This document shows positions 7,733 to 17,036 of a stretch of DNA of 64,000 bases, piece after piece. Under the pieces are notes generated by a model that was not told the origin of the DNA, ran no database searches, and saw only the letters and a list, made by a program, of their open reading frames with translations. Numbering within the stretch: position 1 is the first letter of the stretch; the number at the start of each line of letters is the position of its first letter. The DNA is taken from assembly GCF_013912375.1 (NCBI RefSeq), contig NZ_JACETV010000005.1, positions 62,001-126,000 of the forward strand. Direction: 5' to 3'. Source of the stretch: Emticicia sp. BO119. GTDB taxonomy: Bacteria > Bacteroidota > Bacteroidia > Cytophagales > Spirosomataceae. Position numbers and translations under genes: made by a program.

Positions 7733-8047
7733 TTATCTTAATAGTTGCGCCAATTCGTCATTTATTTCAGAATAAGCCTCACCCGCAGTTTCAAAAATGC
7801 TTTTATCAATCGAGTAATCCAAAATATCAGAACTTTCAATAAAATAGGTTTCTTCCCAGTTCTCATCTTCTACAGCCTGTGCAATTTGTGATGATTGAGC
7901 ATCAGACGGAGCATCATCTTTATGAAAGAAATACACCGTTTCATTTGGATCTGAACCATCTAAGGTTAAAAGATTCCAGGTACAATCGTTTGAACCTGCT
8001 GTAGTTTTTACTACGAATACTTGTGGAGATAATGATAATTTTAACAT
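7733..8047 (-). CDS. hypothetical acidic phage protein, 104 aa
   Basis: A strongly acidic 104-aa protein with an N-terminal beta part (MLKLSLSPQVFVVKTTAG) and acidic helices towards the C-terminus (AQAVEDENWEETYF). No family recognised. It has its own 300-bp upstream region with a palindrome and is followed leftward by the HTH gene. Small acidic proteins of this kind in prophages are often DNA mimics or anti-defence proteins, but nothing here proves that. Confidence 0.5.
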   Translation of the reverse strand: MLKLSLSPQVFVVKTTAGSNDCTWNLLTLDGSDPNETVYFFHKDDAPSDAQSSQIAQAVEDENWEETYFIESSDILDYSIDKSIFETAGEAYSEINDELAQLLR

Positions 8048-8112
8048 TTTCTTAAAAGTTTACGTTACCTGCTTCGTTGCTGATAACACTATAAAGGTAA
8101 GAAGAATATTCG

Positions 8113-8136
8113 AATTGCCATAATATTATGGCAATT
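8113..8136. promoter_or_regulatory. 24-bp perfect palindrome, probable operator
   Basis: A perfect 24-bp palindrome (half-site AATTGCCATAAT) located 66 bp upstream of the leftward gene starting at 8047. A sequence close to a -7 box, TACCTTTA on the leftward strand, lies between palindrome and gene. Perfect two-fold symmetry of this length without a following T tract points to a dimeric protein site rather than a terminator. Confidence 0.5.
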
Positions 8137-8195
8137 ATTTTTATCAAAACAGAAAGATTCTTTATAAAATCCTATAATTATTGGAAAAGTACAAC

Positions 8196-8219
8196 AAAAA
8201 AAGCCTCCTGATGGAGGCT
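8196..8219 (-). terminator. terminator after the tape measure gene
   Basis: A 7-bp GC-rich perfect stem (AGCCTCC/GGAGGCT), TGAT loop, and seven T on the leftward strand. It lies about 130 bp beyond the tape measure stop and would end that transcript before the small regulatory genes. With the palindrome at 8113 and the repeats at 8230, it accounts for most of the 303-bp gene-free stretch 8048-8350. Confidence 0.75.
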
Positions 8220-8229
8220 AATATCCTTA

Positions 8230-8301
8230 ATGGTGCGATTGATTGGGGAGGTAAAAAGCTCAAAAGGCTCTTTCTATTTCAATTCCCTATGGTGCGATTG
8301 A
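8230..8301. repeat. 13-bp direct repeat pair
   Basis: ATGGTGCGATTGA occurs at 8230-8242 and again at 8289-8301, 59 bp apart, in the gap downstream of the tape measure gene. No gene overlaps it convincingly. It could be a binding-site pair or a relic of a short duplication. Confidence 0.4.
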
Positions 8302-8350
8302 GGCAATATTACAAAACAAAAGTATTAAAAACAATATTATTTTATATTTC

Positions 8351-11300
8351 CTATAACCCCCCCGCTCTCAAATCACTTCCACTGTCAATTTTTTTCAATC
8401 GGTTATCTATGCTTTCCAGATACTTCAGATAATCAGAATTAACAGCGATTTTTGAAATACCTAATAGAATATTCCTTGAAACATCTAAATTGACTTTTGA
8501 AACTTCAAGATGTTGTGCGCCTGTAATACGAAGGGCATTGAACTGTCCTTCCAATACGCCGGCTGTTTCTTCTGACATGCCTTTAATTGCACCAGAGAGA
8601 CTACTGCCGGAGCCATCTGATTTTTTGAAGATTTCTAAACCAGTGGCTTTTTGTATCTGTTCTTGTACTTTCTGAAATTCTTCAAATCCTGCTTGAAGTT
8701 TTGGCAGGCCGTATTTGTTCAGGCGTTCCAAATCATCCAGAATTGACATATCCCCCGTATTTGAATAAGAAGCCTGCACTTCCTGTGCAAACTGATCAAT
8801 CACTGGTTTAATGAATTGAACTTTGATAGAGTCTGTTACAATGTTTTCAATCACATCTGCAACAGTGTTTCCAAGTGCGTATGCAGCAGTTTCACCGGAT
8901 TTGAAAGCATTGACTAAAGCATCTGTTAGATTATTACCTATTTCCCCTGTGAGGTCTATGATTGAGTTTTTTAGTTGTTCATTGGCCTCAATCATTTTCT
9001 CTTGCCAATCAATTGCATTTTGCAGGAGTTTAGTAGTTTCATCGTCTAAGGCATTCGTAGCAACAAGGCTTTTGGCTAATTCCAGATTTAATTGTTTGGT
9101 GCCATCAGGTAATACTTTAATTAGATCTCCATATTTTTCAAGTAAAGGGCTAAGTTTATCTCTTGTTTCTACTCCTTTCAATGCGCCAAACACGCCTGTA
9201 AGAGCTCCTTTCAGACCTTCCAAAACATTAATTCCGTAGGTTGTGCCATCTTTCGCTTTACCTCCAGATAAGGTATTTAATGCCTCATCGAGTTTAATTG
9301 CTGCGTCAGCCTCTGCGCTTAAAGAATCAGCAATTACAGAACCAATAGGGCCTTTATAAAGCGAGTTCTTTTGTGATTTCAAGCGTATTTCATCGTTCAG
9401 AAGTATATTATACGCTGCCTGTTGAGCAATCACCAAATTGTAGTAATCTCTGTTTCTCTGCTTGTTTTGCTGAATTACATTTCCTAAATCATTCAAAAAC
9501 TCAACCCCTTGTTGAATAACGAGGGAATAGATATTTGCACTGATTTCTTTTTGTGTAGATTTCAGTGCCTTTGTAGCTTTTTCAATTTCTGCTACAGATG
9601 ATTTTGGATTATTAATTATATTAGATAAGGCTGATTGTTGCTTAGTGAGCTTGCTTAATTTGGAAAGATTTTCCATTTGCTGGGCTGCTACTGCAATTAT
9701 TTCGCCAAGCTTACCTATTCCTCCAATAATTCCTCTGGTTTCTATTTTGATGCCTGCAAGAATTCTGGAGATATTAGAAAAATAACTTAGGTTATTATCT
9801 AATAATTGGTTCTGATAATCCAATAATTGCTGTTGAAAATCTTTATATGTCTCTGTTTGTTCGAGCCCAGATTTTCCAGTTTTCTTGTATTCGTCCTGTA
9901 ATTCTTGCAAGGCCTTTTTAGTACTCTCTATCCGGCTTTTCAAAACTGTATTATCTCCACCAAGGATAATATTTTGCAATTCCTGATAGCCTTTAGAGTT
10001 TTTCAGAATAGCTTGAGCATCTGATTCAGCAAGTTCAGCAAAAGCCTTTTTTTCATCTTGATTGATTTTATCAAGTGCTTCTTTATTGTTTTTGATTCTA
10101 CCAGCCGAAGTCTCAACCTCTAACTGATCCCTGAGATCTTTATAGTATTTCTCAATAGCAAACCTTTTTGTCTCAAACAAATTTGAATCATTGAAGTACT
10201 CCACTAATACCCTTTTTCTTTGCTTCTCTGCCTCCAACCTTTGAGAAACCAAAAACAAAATCTTGTCTGTATCAAAAGGACTGATTTTAGTCTGTTCAGT
10301 ATTAAAAAATGCGATTTGCTCAGTTAGGGAACCAAGAGATTCAGAAGCGTCAAGAATCTTTTGCTTATACTTTTCAAAACCTCCGTTGATGTTTTCTAAT
10401 TCCTGTTCAAAACGAACTAACTCCTGATAGTCTGTATCTTCAACAGCTACTCCTACATTGATTTTATTGCGTAAGCCTTCAATCTGATTTTGCAGGTATT
10501 CCTGAATAGTGCTACCTGATTTTATGAGTTCGACAAATTGTTTATCAGCGGTTTCTTTGTTTATCTTGACAACCCAAAGGCTGTATAATTCATACTGCTT
10601 TTTCTTTTCCTCTAATCCTTGCTCAAAAACCCTGGTATCTTCATTCTTTAACTGAATAAGATTAGCTCGGTCTTTGTCGCTTGCCTTGCCACTGCCTATT
10701 TTAGCTTCTAAAGTGCTGATTTGGCTTTTCAGATACGCACTATAACTTTCACCTGATTTCAATAAATCAGCAAGATCCTGATTAGCAACTTGTTGACCTT
10801 TTAATTTTACCCATTCAGTATATTGATCATAGAGTTTCCGTTTTTCTTCTAAGGTTTCATCGAAAGTTTTTATTGATATTCTCTTATTGATTTCTTCAAT
10901 TTTTTTATCAGCTTCCAGTTTTTGAGCTTGCAACTTCGCTAACTGAGGTTCTTTACTTTTGTCGAAAGGATTGATTTTCTCAATCAATTCTTTGGCCTTT
11001 TTCTGAATTCTTTCCCAATAAGATAAACTACCAAATGGAGTGATTTCTTCTCTTTTAGGTTTGGTAGTTAGTTTATTGTACAAGGCATCTAAAGCTTTAT
11101 AATCAGATGATTGTATTTTCAGATCAGATTTTATCTGTTTAATTGCTTTTGCTAAGTCATCGATTTGATTTTCGGTTATGGCAAGACTCTGTAACCCTAT
11201 CAATCCTTTAACATCTCGGTTTTCAACTGCTTTTGATAGCCCAATAGCAAAATCAAATTTATCTTTTCCTAATTTCCCCCGCAATTCAGCCAGATTATTA

Positions 11301-13042
11301 TCTACCTTGTTGATGTCGGCAATAAGATTTTGAAGGCTCATTTTTCGAAGAATATCTTCTATGAAACCCGCCTCTTTTTTAACCGAAACAAATGGCGGCA
11401 AAGTAGATTCTATCCGATTCTTGGTTTCATCTAAATTATTCTTGATGGCTTGATAATGCTTTATTTGATCTTCCAGAGGAGTATTAGCCTTATAAAATAA
11501 TTCTTTTTGCTCTTTTACTTTTATATTCAGAGTCTCAACTTCAATATTTGCTGCTTGTAGATCTGTGATTGCTTGAGCTAAATCAATAATATTACTATCG
11601 TCTGCTGTTTTCTTTAATTCTTCGACTTTAGCTGTTAAATCTTGAACCTTGACTATAGCTTTTCTATATTGGTCTTCAGCTTCTGATACATTTATCTCAT
11701 CAAGAACTTTATTGAGTTCTTTTTGGGCTTCAATAGCATCTTTCTTTTTATAAGTATCAATATCCATTTCTTTGTATAAAGTTGGATACATCTCTTTTAA
11801 CTTCTCAAAAGACTCTAATTGTTGAAAGCGCGTAGCTGTTTCACTTCGAATAGCATTTACGAGGTCGTTTGTTGTCTTTGCTAGCTCCTCTTTTTGTTTC
11901 TTTGATTGATTTTCTGCTTCTGTGAGATTTCTTTGGGCAACCTCTGCTGCTGATAGATTTTCAGTATAGGTAAACACTGCCACAGCTAAGGCAGTAATAG
12001 CAGCAGCTACAATCGCATAAGGATTGGCTTTAGAAACCAGATTAAACCATAATTGAGCATCAGCGGCTGTTCGAATGCTTTTAGCCAGGCTTAACCATGC
12101 CGAGATTGTACCAGCAGCAGCAGAGGCCCCTTGAATGACAGAAGTCGCAATAACAGCAGCTTTGTATATGCCATAGGTTGCAATCAAAACCTTCAATATT
12201 TTTACCACTTCCTCATAATTGTCAACTACAGACGTAGCTCCTTTAATGATTTCGGCCAAAGTTCCTTCCTGGCTTTTGCCTAAATCATTAAACATCCTAT
12301 CCAGCGCATCTTTGAAGTTCGATATTAAACCTGTGAGGCTTTTAGACTGCTTTTCTGTCAACCCCTCAAAAATACCGCCTGCGCCTGTCATATTAGCAAA
12401 TGCTTGCTCAACCTCTTTAAATCCTACTTTACCTGCTTCTACGAAGTTATTTACTTCAGCTGTATTGATTTTCAAGACTTTGGCGAGTTCCTCGTAAATC
12501 GGTATGCCTCTACCTGCAAACTGCCTGATGTCTACTGCATAGGCGCGGCCTTGCGTTCTGAGTGTACCGTATAAATAGATTAAATCACCTAAAGGCGCAC
12601 TTACGCCGGCGGCTATATCTCCTAACCGTTTGATTTCACCTATCACTTTTTCAGCAGATGAACCATAGGCTAATAGCTGCTTGGCTCCTGTGGCAACCTC
12701 TGATAAATTGAAAGGGGTTTTACCTGCGAAATCTACTATTTGTCCCATCAAAGCATCGGCTTTCGATTTCGACTTCAGCATGGTAGTAAAGGCTATTTCT
12801 AACTGCTGAAATTCGCCTCTGACCGTTACGATTTTAGAAGCGAAAGCTTTGAGCTCATTGGCTGCTAAATAGCCACCAATGACACCGCCAAGCTTTTTAT
12901 AGATTTTTTCAATTTCATTAGCTTCCTTTTTTGCATGGGTTGTAGTATTTCTTATTGCATTAATTATCCTTTGAGTTCCTGCCTCAAAATCAGTCGTTTT
13001 CAGGTAAGCATTAAAATCTAAGGGCCCGCTTCCGTTTGGCAT
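8351..13042 (-). CDS. phage tail tape measure protein
   Basis: A 1563-aa protein, the largest in the window. Residues about 75-190 match the tape measure N-terminal domain (GEFQQLEIAFTTMLKSKSKA, DIRQFAGRGIPIYEELA). A hydrophobic segment at about 285-360 (TYGIYKAAVIATSVI, YAIVAAAITALAVAVFTY) is the usual membrane-active part, and the rest is a long coiled coil. At roughly 0.15 nm per residue it predicts a tail of about 230 nm. Residues about 726-882 are a tandem duplication of an 80-aa unit. It is encoded on the strand opposite to every other structural gene, which is the odd feature. Divergent promoter region to the right, terminator at 8196 to the left. Confidence 0.93.
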   Translation of the reverse strand: MPNGSGPLDFNAYLKTTDFEAGTQRIINAIRNTTTHAKKEANEIEKIYKKLGGVIGGYLAANELKAFASKIVTVRGEFQQLEIAFTTMLKSKSKADALMGQIVDFAGKTPFNLSEVATGAKQLLAYGSSAEKVIGEIKRLGDIAAGVSAPLGDLIYLYGTLRTQGRAYAVDIRQFAGRGIPIYEELAKVLKINTAEVNNFVEAGKVGFKEVEQAFANMTGAGGIFEGLTEKQSKSLTGLISNFKDALDRMFNDLGKSQEGTLAEIIKGATSVVDNYEEVVKILKVLIATYGIYKAAVIATSVIQGASAAAGTISAWLSLAKSIRTAADAQLWFNLVSKANPYAIVAAAITALAVAVFTYTENLSAAEVAQRNLTEAENQSKKQKEELAKTTNDLVNAIRSETATRFQQLESFEKLKEMYPTLYKEMDIDTYKKKDAIEAQKELNKVLDEINVSEAEDQYRKAIVKVQDLTAKVEELKKTADDSNIIDLAQAITDLQAANIEVETLNIKVKEQKELFYKANTPLEDQIKHYQAIKNNLDETKNRIESTLPPFVSVKKEAGFIEDILRKMSLQNLIADINKVDNNLAELRGKLGKDKFDFAIGLSKAVENRDVKGLIGLQSLAITENQIDDLAKAIKQIKSDLKIQSSDYKALDALYNKLTTKPKREEITPFGSLSYWERIQKKAKELIEKINPFDKSKEPQLAKLQAQKLEADKKIEEINKRISIKTFDETLEEKRKLYDQYTEWVKLKGQQVANQDLADLLKSGESYSAYLKSQISTLEAKIGSGKASDKDRANLIQLKNEDTRVFEQGLEEKKKQYELYSLWVVKINKETADKQFVELIKSGSTIQEYLQNQIEGLRNKINVGVAVEDTDYQELVRFEQELENINGGFEKYKQKILDASESLGSLTEQIAFFNTEQTKISPFDTDKILFLVSQRLEAEKQRKRVLVEYFNDSNLFETKRFAIEKYYKDLRDQLEVETSAGRIKNNKEALDKINQDEKKAFAELAESDAQAILKNSKGYQELQNIILGGDNTVLKSRIESTKKALQELQDEYKKTGKSGLEQTETYKDFQQQLLDYQNQLLDNNLSYFSNISRILAGIKIETRGIIGGIGKLGEIIAVAAQQMENLSKLSKLTKQQSALSNIINNPKSSVAEIEKATKALKSTQKEISANIYSLVIQQGVEFLNDLGNVIQQNKQRNRDYYNLVIAQQAAYNILLNDEIRLKSQKNSLYKGPIGSVIADSLSAEADAAIKLDEALNTLSGGKAKDGTTYGINVLEGLKGALTGVFGALKGVETRDKLSPLLEKYGDLIKVLPDGTKQLNLELAKSLVATNALDDETTKLLQNAIDWQEKMIEANEQLKNSIIDLTGEIGNNLTDALVNAFKSGETAAYALGNTVADVIENIVTDSIKVQFIKPVIDQFAQEVQASYSNTGDMSILDDLERLNKYGLPKLQAGFEEFQKVQEQIQKATGLEIFKKSDGSGSSLSGAIKGMSEETAGVLEGQFNALRITGAQHLEVSKVNLDVSRNILLGISKIAVNSDYLKYLESIDNRLKKIDSGSDLRAGGL

Positions 13043-13117
13043 GGCTTTATATGTTTAAGTGAACAATTTTGTTATTACTATATAAATATAAAATTACTAT
13101 TTTTATATGTATGAGAT

Positions 13118-13137
13118 AAATATATATTATATATTTG
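13118..13137 (+). promoter_or_regulatory. promoter of the distal tail genes with overlapping palindrome
   Basis: TATATTTG at 13130-13137 is a perfect match to the Bacteroidota -7 consensus TAnnTTTG, 19 bp before the ATG of the Dit-like gene. It overlaps a 19-bp palindrome (AAATATATA-T-TATATATTT, 13118-13136). A clear -33 TTG is not evident. The 114-bp gap also has to supply the leftward promoter of the tape measure gene. Confidence 0.45.
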
Positions 13138-13156
13138 TTGAGCAATGAAATGAAAA

Positions 13157-13834
13157 ATGCCCGAAGAGATTTTTACAGAAATATCAGGTACTGAAACCTC
13201 AGGTGTGACCTATAAAATTGACAATGTCAGTTTTGCTTCATTGGGTGTTTATGTCATGAAAAGTGTTGGTATGCAGGATATGCCTACAATGAAAGAACCT
13301 TTGATAATAGACTGGCCGGACGGGCATGGATTGCAGGTTGACTTAGTTGTGCCTCGGTATAATGCAAGAGAGATAGAATTAGACTGTTTTATCAGGGCGG
13401 CTGGCAAATTAGATTTCTTCAATAAGGTTCGTACTTTCCTGCAATCCCTTCAAAAGCCTGAATTATGCAAGTTAGAGTTCTGGATGTCTGATAAGCCAGT
13501 GATCTATATGGTATATCTGGCTGATGGTGTGAATATTGAAAAGCAATGGCGGGCAAATGATATGTTTGGCACTTTCACACTTAAGTTGATAGAGCCTTCA
13601 CCTGTCAAGAGACTGTTGAAACGTACAGGCAGTGTATCTGTTCTGAGTTTCTCCTCTGAAAATCCGATTGATATATACTGGGGCGATGGAACGAAAGACC
13701 TTGGCAAGTTTGGAGAGGTGAGTATTACACATAGTTATAGCAGTTCAGGTACTTATTATATTTTAATATGTGGCGTGATTGAGGAGATTGAGGATTTTGA
13801 AACTGATGCGAGTTTTGTATGGAGCAAATTCTGA
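13157..13834 (+). CDS. distal tail (Dit-like) protein with PKD-like C-terminal domain
   Basis: A 225-aa protein in the Dit position, before the Tal-like gene. Residues about 15-150 read as the Dit core (YKIDNVSFASLGVYVMKS, then a WPDG turn, then FTLKLIEPSP). The last 60 residues carry the signature of a PKD domain: IYWGDGTKD followed by HSYSSSGTYYI. PKD-type Ig folds on distal tail proteins bind carbohydrate or support the baseplate. It overlaps the next gene by 16 bp. Confidence 0.65.
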   Translation: MPEEIFTEISGTETSGVTYKIDNVSFASLGVYVMKSVGMQDMPTMKEPLIIDWPDGHGLQVDLVVPRYNAREIELDCFIRAAGKLDFFNKVRTFLQSLQKPELCKLEFWMSDKPVIYMVYLADGVNIEKQWRANDMFGTFTLKLIEPSPVKRLLKRTGSVSVLSFSSENPIDIYWGDGTKDLGKFGEVSITHSYSSSGTYYILICGVIEEIEDFETDASFVWSKF

Positions 13835-15813
13835 TATACAAACCCAATGGAGATTCAGAAGCTATTAATTCTAATAGCCCAATTGGTGGTATCAAAGAAG
13901 CCACGCATAGAAAAGTGCTTTTAGGGGAGGATGTCATAACCATGACGGTAGAATCTGCAATAGCCCGGAACTTTGGAATAGGCGATTATATCAAAATATT
14001 AGATCTGCCTACCTACAAAATCAATCAGATACCAGTTGTAAGAAAAAATGCAGCAAGGAATTTGGTATATGACCTTGTTTTTGAAGGTTTACAATATGAT
14101 CTGGGGAGAGTATCCTATAGAAATACTGATATAAGCAGTTTTAATAACTCGTCAGATTTTAGTTTGATCGGGGATATTGAGATGTTTTTGAATGTATTGA
14201 TTAATAATGCCAATCGGGTATTTGGTGCTGATAAATGGGCATTAGCTACTTTTCCGGAAAATACGGAAACCAAAAATTTACTATTCAATAACGAAAACTG
14301 TTTATCTGTCCTTCAAAGGCTTTGTGATGAATATAAATACCAGTTTACCATTACTGAAACCCCTTTACAAAAGCTCTTACACGTCAGAGAAGTAGGTGAA
14401 GCACTGGAATATAATTTCATGTATGGACAAGGAAAAGGCCTTTATTCGCTGTCGAGAGAAAACGTAGACAGCAAAAACATTGTAAATACCCTTTGGGCGT
14501 ATGGTAGCACCAAAAACCTGCCTGCCACCTATAAAGACAATTCTCCAAGGCTAAGATTAGGGTTAGATGAGGATTTGCCAATCCTCGAAGTTACTTCAAG
14601 AACGGCATACGGCATTTTTGAAGGGAGTGTCACTTTTGAAGAGGTGTATCCACACCGAACAGGGGTAGTTTCAGCAATCAATACAGAAAACAGATTTGAG
14701 TTTGTTGATAGTGCGATGGATTTTGATTTGAATGCTTCCAGTGGAGGAAATACACTTTATCTGATACCCGGAAACGTAGCGAAAATCATTTTTCAGACAG
14801 GGAATCTGGCCGGCTATGAATTTGAGATTGAAAAATACGTGCATAGCACAAAAAAGTTCACGCTCAAACAAAACAAAGACCCGAAAGGCATTGATATGCC
14901 CTCAGCGACGGAATCGGCCTTCCAGATTGCCACAGGTGATACTTATGTGATAGTGGATATTGTTATGCCTCAGTCATATATCAATGCGGCTGAATCAGAA
15001 CTGGAGGCAAAGGCACTGGAATATCTGGAAAATAATTCGGTACCAACCGTCAAATACAGCCTTGAGCTTGATGAATTTTTTATCAAAAGTACAGCTGAAA
15101 CGCTCAATGTATTTGAAGTTGGGGATACTGTCAATATAGAAGATGTTGCACTGAATATCAATTCACGAATCAGGATCATTGAATATACAAGAGATGTGCT
15201 CAGGCCATACAAGTACAGTCTTGTTATCAAGGATACACCGCAAAATAATGCTGCCAGACGGTTTATAGTTCAGAATAACTATATCAGAGATTTTATGAAG
15301 TTACAGGGTCTTGATGACCCTACCAAGGCCCTGACAAACTGGAGAAGTGATACGCAGATATTATCTGAGATACCGAGGCATTTGAACGAAACAAAGCAAC
15401 TCCCTATCGGGAGTAAGTCGGAGAAGATAACGTTAGGTAATGGTGATTCAATTACAAGTTTTTTGGGCGGTGTGGAGATGACTAATGTCATTGGTGGCAG
15501 GGCAAAAATCGGGACAGATCTATTGCAAAGCAATACAGATTATACTTTCAAATTCCCGGACGCGAATCCAGATGGCATAACCGTGTTAAATGACTGGAAT
15601 TATATCGTATCAAAGCCAACTTTTTTTTTTCAGCAGGATACACCAGCAAGCACATGGACGATTATTCACGGGATAGGAAAAAAAGTGATCTGCCAGGCAT
15701 TTAATATTTCAGGAGAACAGGTATTTGGCAAGATTCAACACATCAGCGATAACGAGTTACATATAACATTCAATACTCCAGAAACAGGCTACGCACTGTT
15801 GATGGGTATCTAA
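13819..15813 (+). CDS. tail-associated (Tal/baseplate hub-like) protein
   Basis: A 664-aa protein following the Dit-like gene, where siphoviruses encode the hub protein that closes the tail tip. The N-terminal half, with GDYIKILDLPTYKINQIP and LVYDLVFEGLQYDLGRVS, resembles the gp27-like hub domains of Gram-negative siphophages. No peptidase or lysozyme motif is visible, so cell-wall cutting seems delegated to other proteins. A run of nine T occurs at 15623-15631 inside the gene; the frame stays open. Confidence 0.6.
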   Translation: MEQILIYKPNGDSEAINSNSPIGGIKEATHRKVLLGEDVITMTVESAIARNFGIGDYIKILDLPTYKINQIPVVRKNAARNLVYDLVFEGLQYDLGRVSYRNTDISSFNNSSDFSLIGDIEMFLNVLINNANRVFGADKWALATFPENTETKNLLFNNENCLSVLQRLCDEYKYQFTITETPLQKLLHVREVGEALEYNFMYGQGKGLYSLSRENVDSKNIVNTLWAYGSTKNLPATYKDNSPRLRLGLDEDLPILEVTSRTAYGIFEGSVTFEEVYPHRTGVVSAINTENRFEFVDSAMDFDLNASSGGNTLYLIPGNVAKIIFQTGNLAGYEFEIEKYVHSTKKFTLKQNKDPKGIDMPSATESAFQIATGDTYVIVDIVMPQSYINAAESELEAKALEYLENNSVPTVKYSLELDEFFIKSTAETLNVFEVGDTVNIEDVALNINSRIRIIEYTRDVLRPYKYSLVIKDTPQNNAARRFIVQNNYIRDFMKLQGLDDPTKALTNWRSDTQILSEIPRHLNETKQLPIGSKSEKITLGNGDSITSFLGGVEMTNVIGGRAKIGTDLLQSNTDYTFKFPDANPDGITVLNDWNYIVSKPTFFFQQDTPASTWTIIHGIGKKVICQAFNISGEQVFGKIQHISDNELHITFNTPETGYALLMGI

Positions 15814-15824
15814 CAAATAAGGCA

Positions 15825-17036
15825 ATGGCAGATATAGATTATCTAAGTAATATCAATCTCAATCAGAATCAGATTATTAATGTGGTTCTTGATACAAGGT
15901 CCTCAGCTCCTTCAACTCCTGTAACAGGTCAGGTTTATTACAATACCGTTGATAATGCCTATTATAACTGGAATGGCACTACCTGGATAAATATCGGGGG
16001 TGATATTACTGCAGTGACTGCCGGGAACGGGCTTACCGGAGGTGGTACTTCCGGCGCAGTAACGCTTGCTGTTAATGTGGATACTATTACCCTTGAAATC
16101 AGTTCTAATGCCGTACGTATCAAAGACGGAGGGGTAACAGCGGCAAAGTTAGCTTCTGATGCGGTTACAACCATCAAAATAACTGACAAGAATGTAACAT
16201 TTGCGAAGATACAGGATATACCTACCATGACTGTGATCGGTCGTACAGCAGGTGGCTCCGGAGTGCCATCAGCTATATCTATTTTGAACGAGAATGACAT
16301 GGTTAGTAATAGCTCAACAGGCCTTCCCACGCAGTCGAGTGTAAAAACTTATGTTGATGGTAGAATAGCAAGCATAGGTACTCTTCAAGGGGGTTTCGAT
16401 GCCAGTGTAGCTACCAATCTTCCTGGTACAGGGTCTACCAAAAAAGGTGATTACTGGTATGTGACGGTGGCAGGAACTGTGCAATCACAGGTTTTCAATG
16501 TAGGTGATGTAATTGTGGCTAATCAGGATGCTCCAACAGTTACCACACCCGGCCATTATATATTTCTTGAATCGAACAGAGGCCAGGCAAGTACTTCTGT
16601 GTTGGGCTTGACTACCTACGCAACCAATGCCGAAACACAAACAGGCACAGAAACACTAAAAGCGGTCACGCCTGCCGGGTTAGCTTCTCTTACTGCTTCT
16701 GAAACACGGGCAGGTTTAGCAGAAATAGCTACGCAGACTGAAACTAATACAGGCACAGATGATGTAAGGTACATCACGCCATTGAAATTCAAAACGTTCT
16801 TCGACGCAAAAGCCGGGGCTTATGTTGCGAATATTGGCAATGGTTCTGCTACAGCAATAGCGGTAACTCATAGCCTTGGGACTGTAGATGTGGCGGTAGA
16901 AGTTTTCAGGGTTTCTACAGGTGCAACAGTTTTTGTAGATGTTGTTCGTACCTCTACATCAGTCGTAACACTTAATTACAATACAGCACCCTCAACAGGA
17001 CAGTTCAGGGTTCTTATCAGAAAAGTCGTAGCATAA
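15825..17036 (+). CDS. tail fibre protein
   Basis: A 403-aa, Gly/Thr/Ala-rich fibre protein without cysteine. It opens with a structural motif also found in secreted proteins encoded later in this window (GQVYYNTVDNAYYNWNGTTW), continues with a TAGNGLTGGGTSGAVTL beta-roll segment, and near the C-terminus has two tail-fibre repeats (TYATNAETQTGTETLKAVTP and IATQTETNTGTDDVRYITP). The end (FRVLIRKVVA) is a compact beta domain. Its stop overlaps the ATG of the next fibre gene by 1 bp. Confidence 0.75.
   Translation: MADIDYLSNINLNQNQIINVVLDTRSSAPSTPVTGQVYYNTVDNAYYNWNGTTWINIGGDITAVTAGNGLTGGGTSGAVTLAVNVDTITLEISSNAVRIKDGGVTAAKLASDAVTTIKITDKNVTFAKIQDIPTMTVIGRTAGGSGVPSAISILNENDMVSNSSTGLPTQSSVKTYVDGRIASIGTLQGGFDASVATNLPGTGSTKKGDYWYVTVAGTVQSQVFNVGDVIVANQDAPTVTTPGHYIFLESNRGQASTSVLGLTTYATNAETQTGTETLKAVTPAGLASLTASETRAGLAEIATQTETNTGTDDVRYITPLKFKTFFDAKAGAYVANIGNGSATAIAVTHSLGTVDVAVEVFRVSTGATVFVDVVRTSTSVVTLNYNTAPSTGQFRVLIRKVVA

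Noticed and set aside
8113-8301. CRISPR-like interpretation of repeats near the tape measure end
   Set aside because: Only two copies of a 13-bp unit and one palindrome, with no regular spacer pattern and no cas genes.
8181-8432. Rightward 83-aa open frame beside the tape measure end
   Set aside because: Runs through a terminator hairpin, a direct repeat and the tape measure C-terminus; no protein-like features.
8823-9239. 138-aa open frame opposite the tape measure gene
   Set aside because: Low-complexity Ser-rich antisense translation of a strongly coding strand.
6840-13156. Site-specific invertase switch with flanking inverted repeats
   Set aside because: I could not find a convincing inverted repeat pair at the two edges, and no recombinase gene is in the window; the inversion is reported without a mechanism.
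15623-15631. Frameshift at a nine-T run in the Tal-like gene
   Set aside because: The reading frame stays open and protein-like on both sides, so there is no sign of an indel or recoding.
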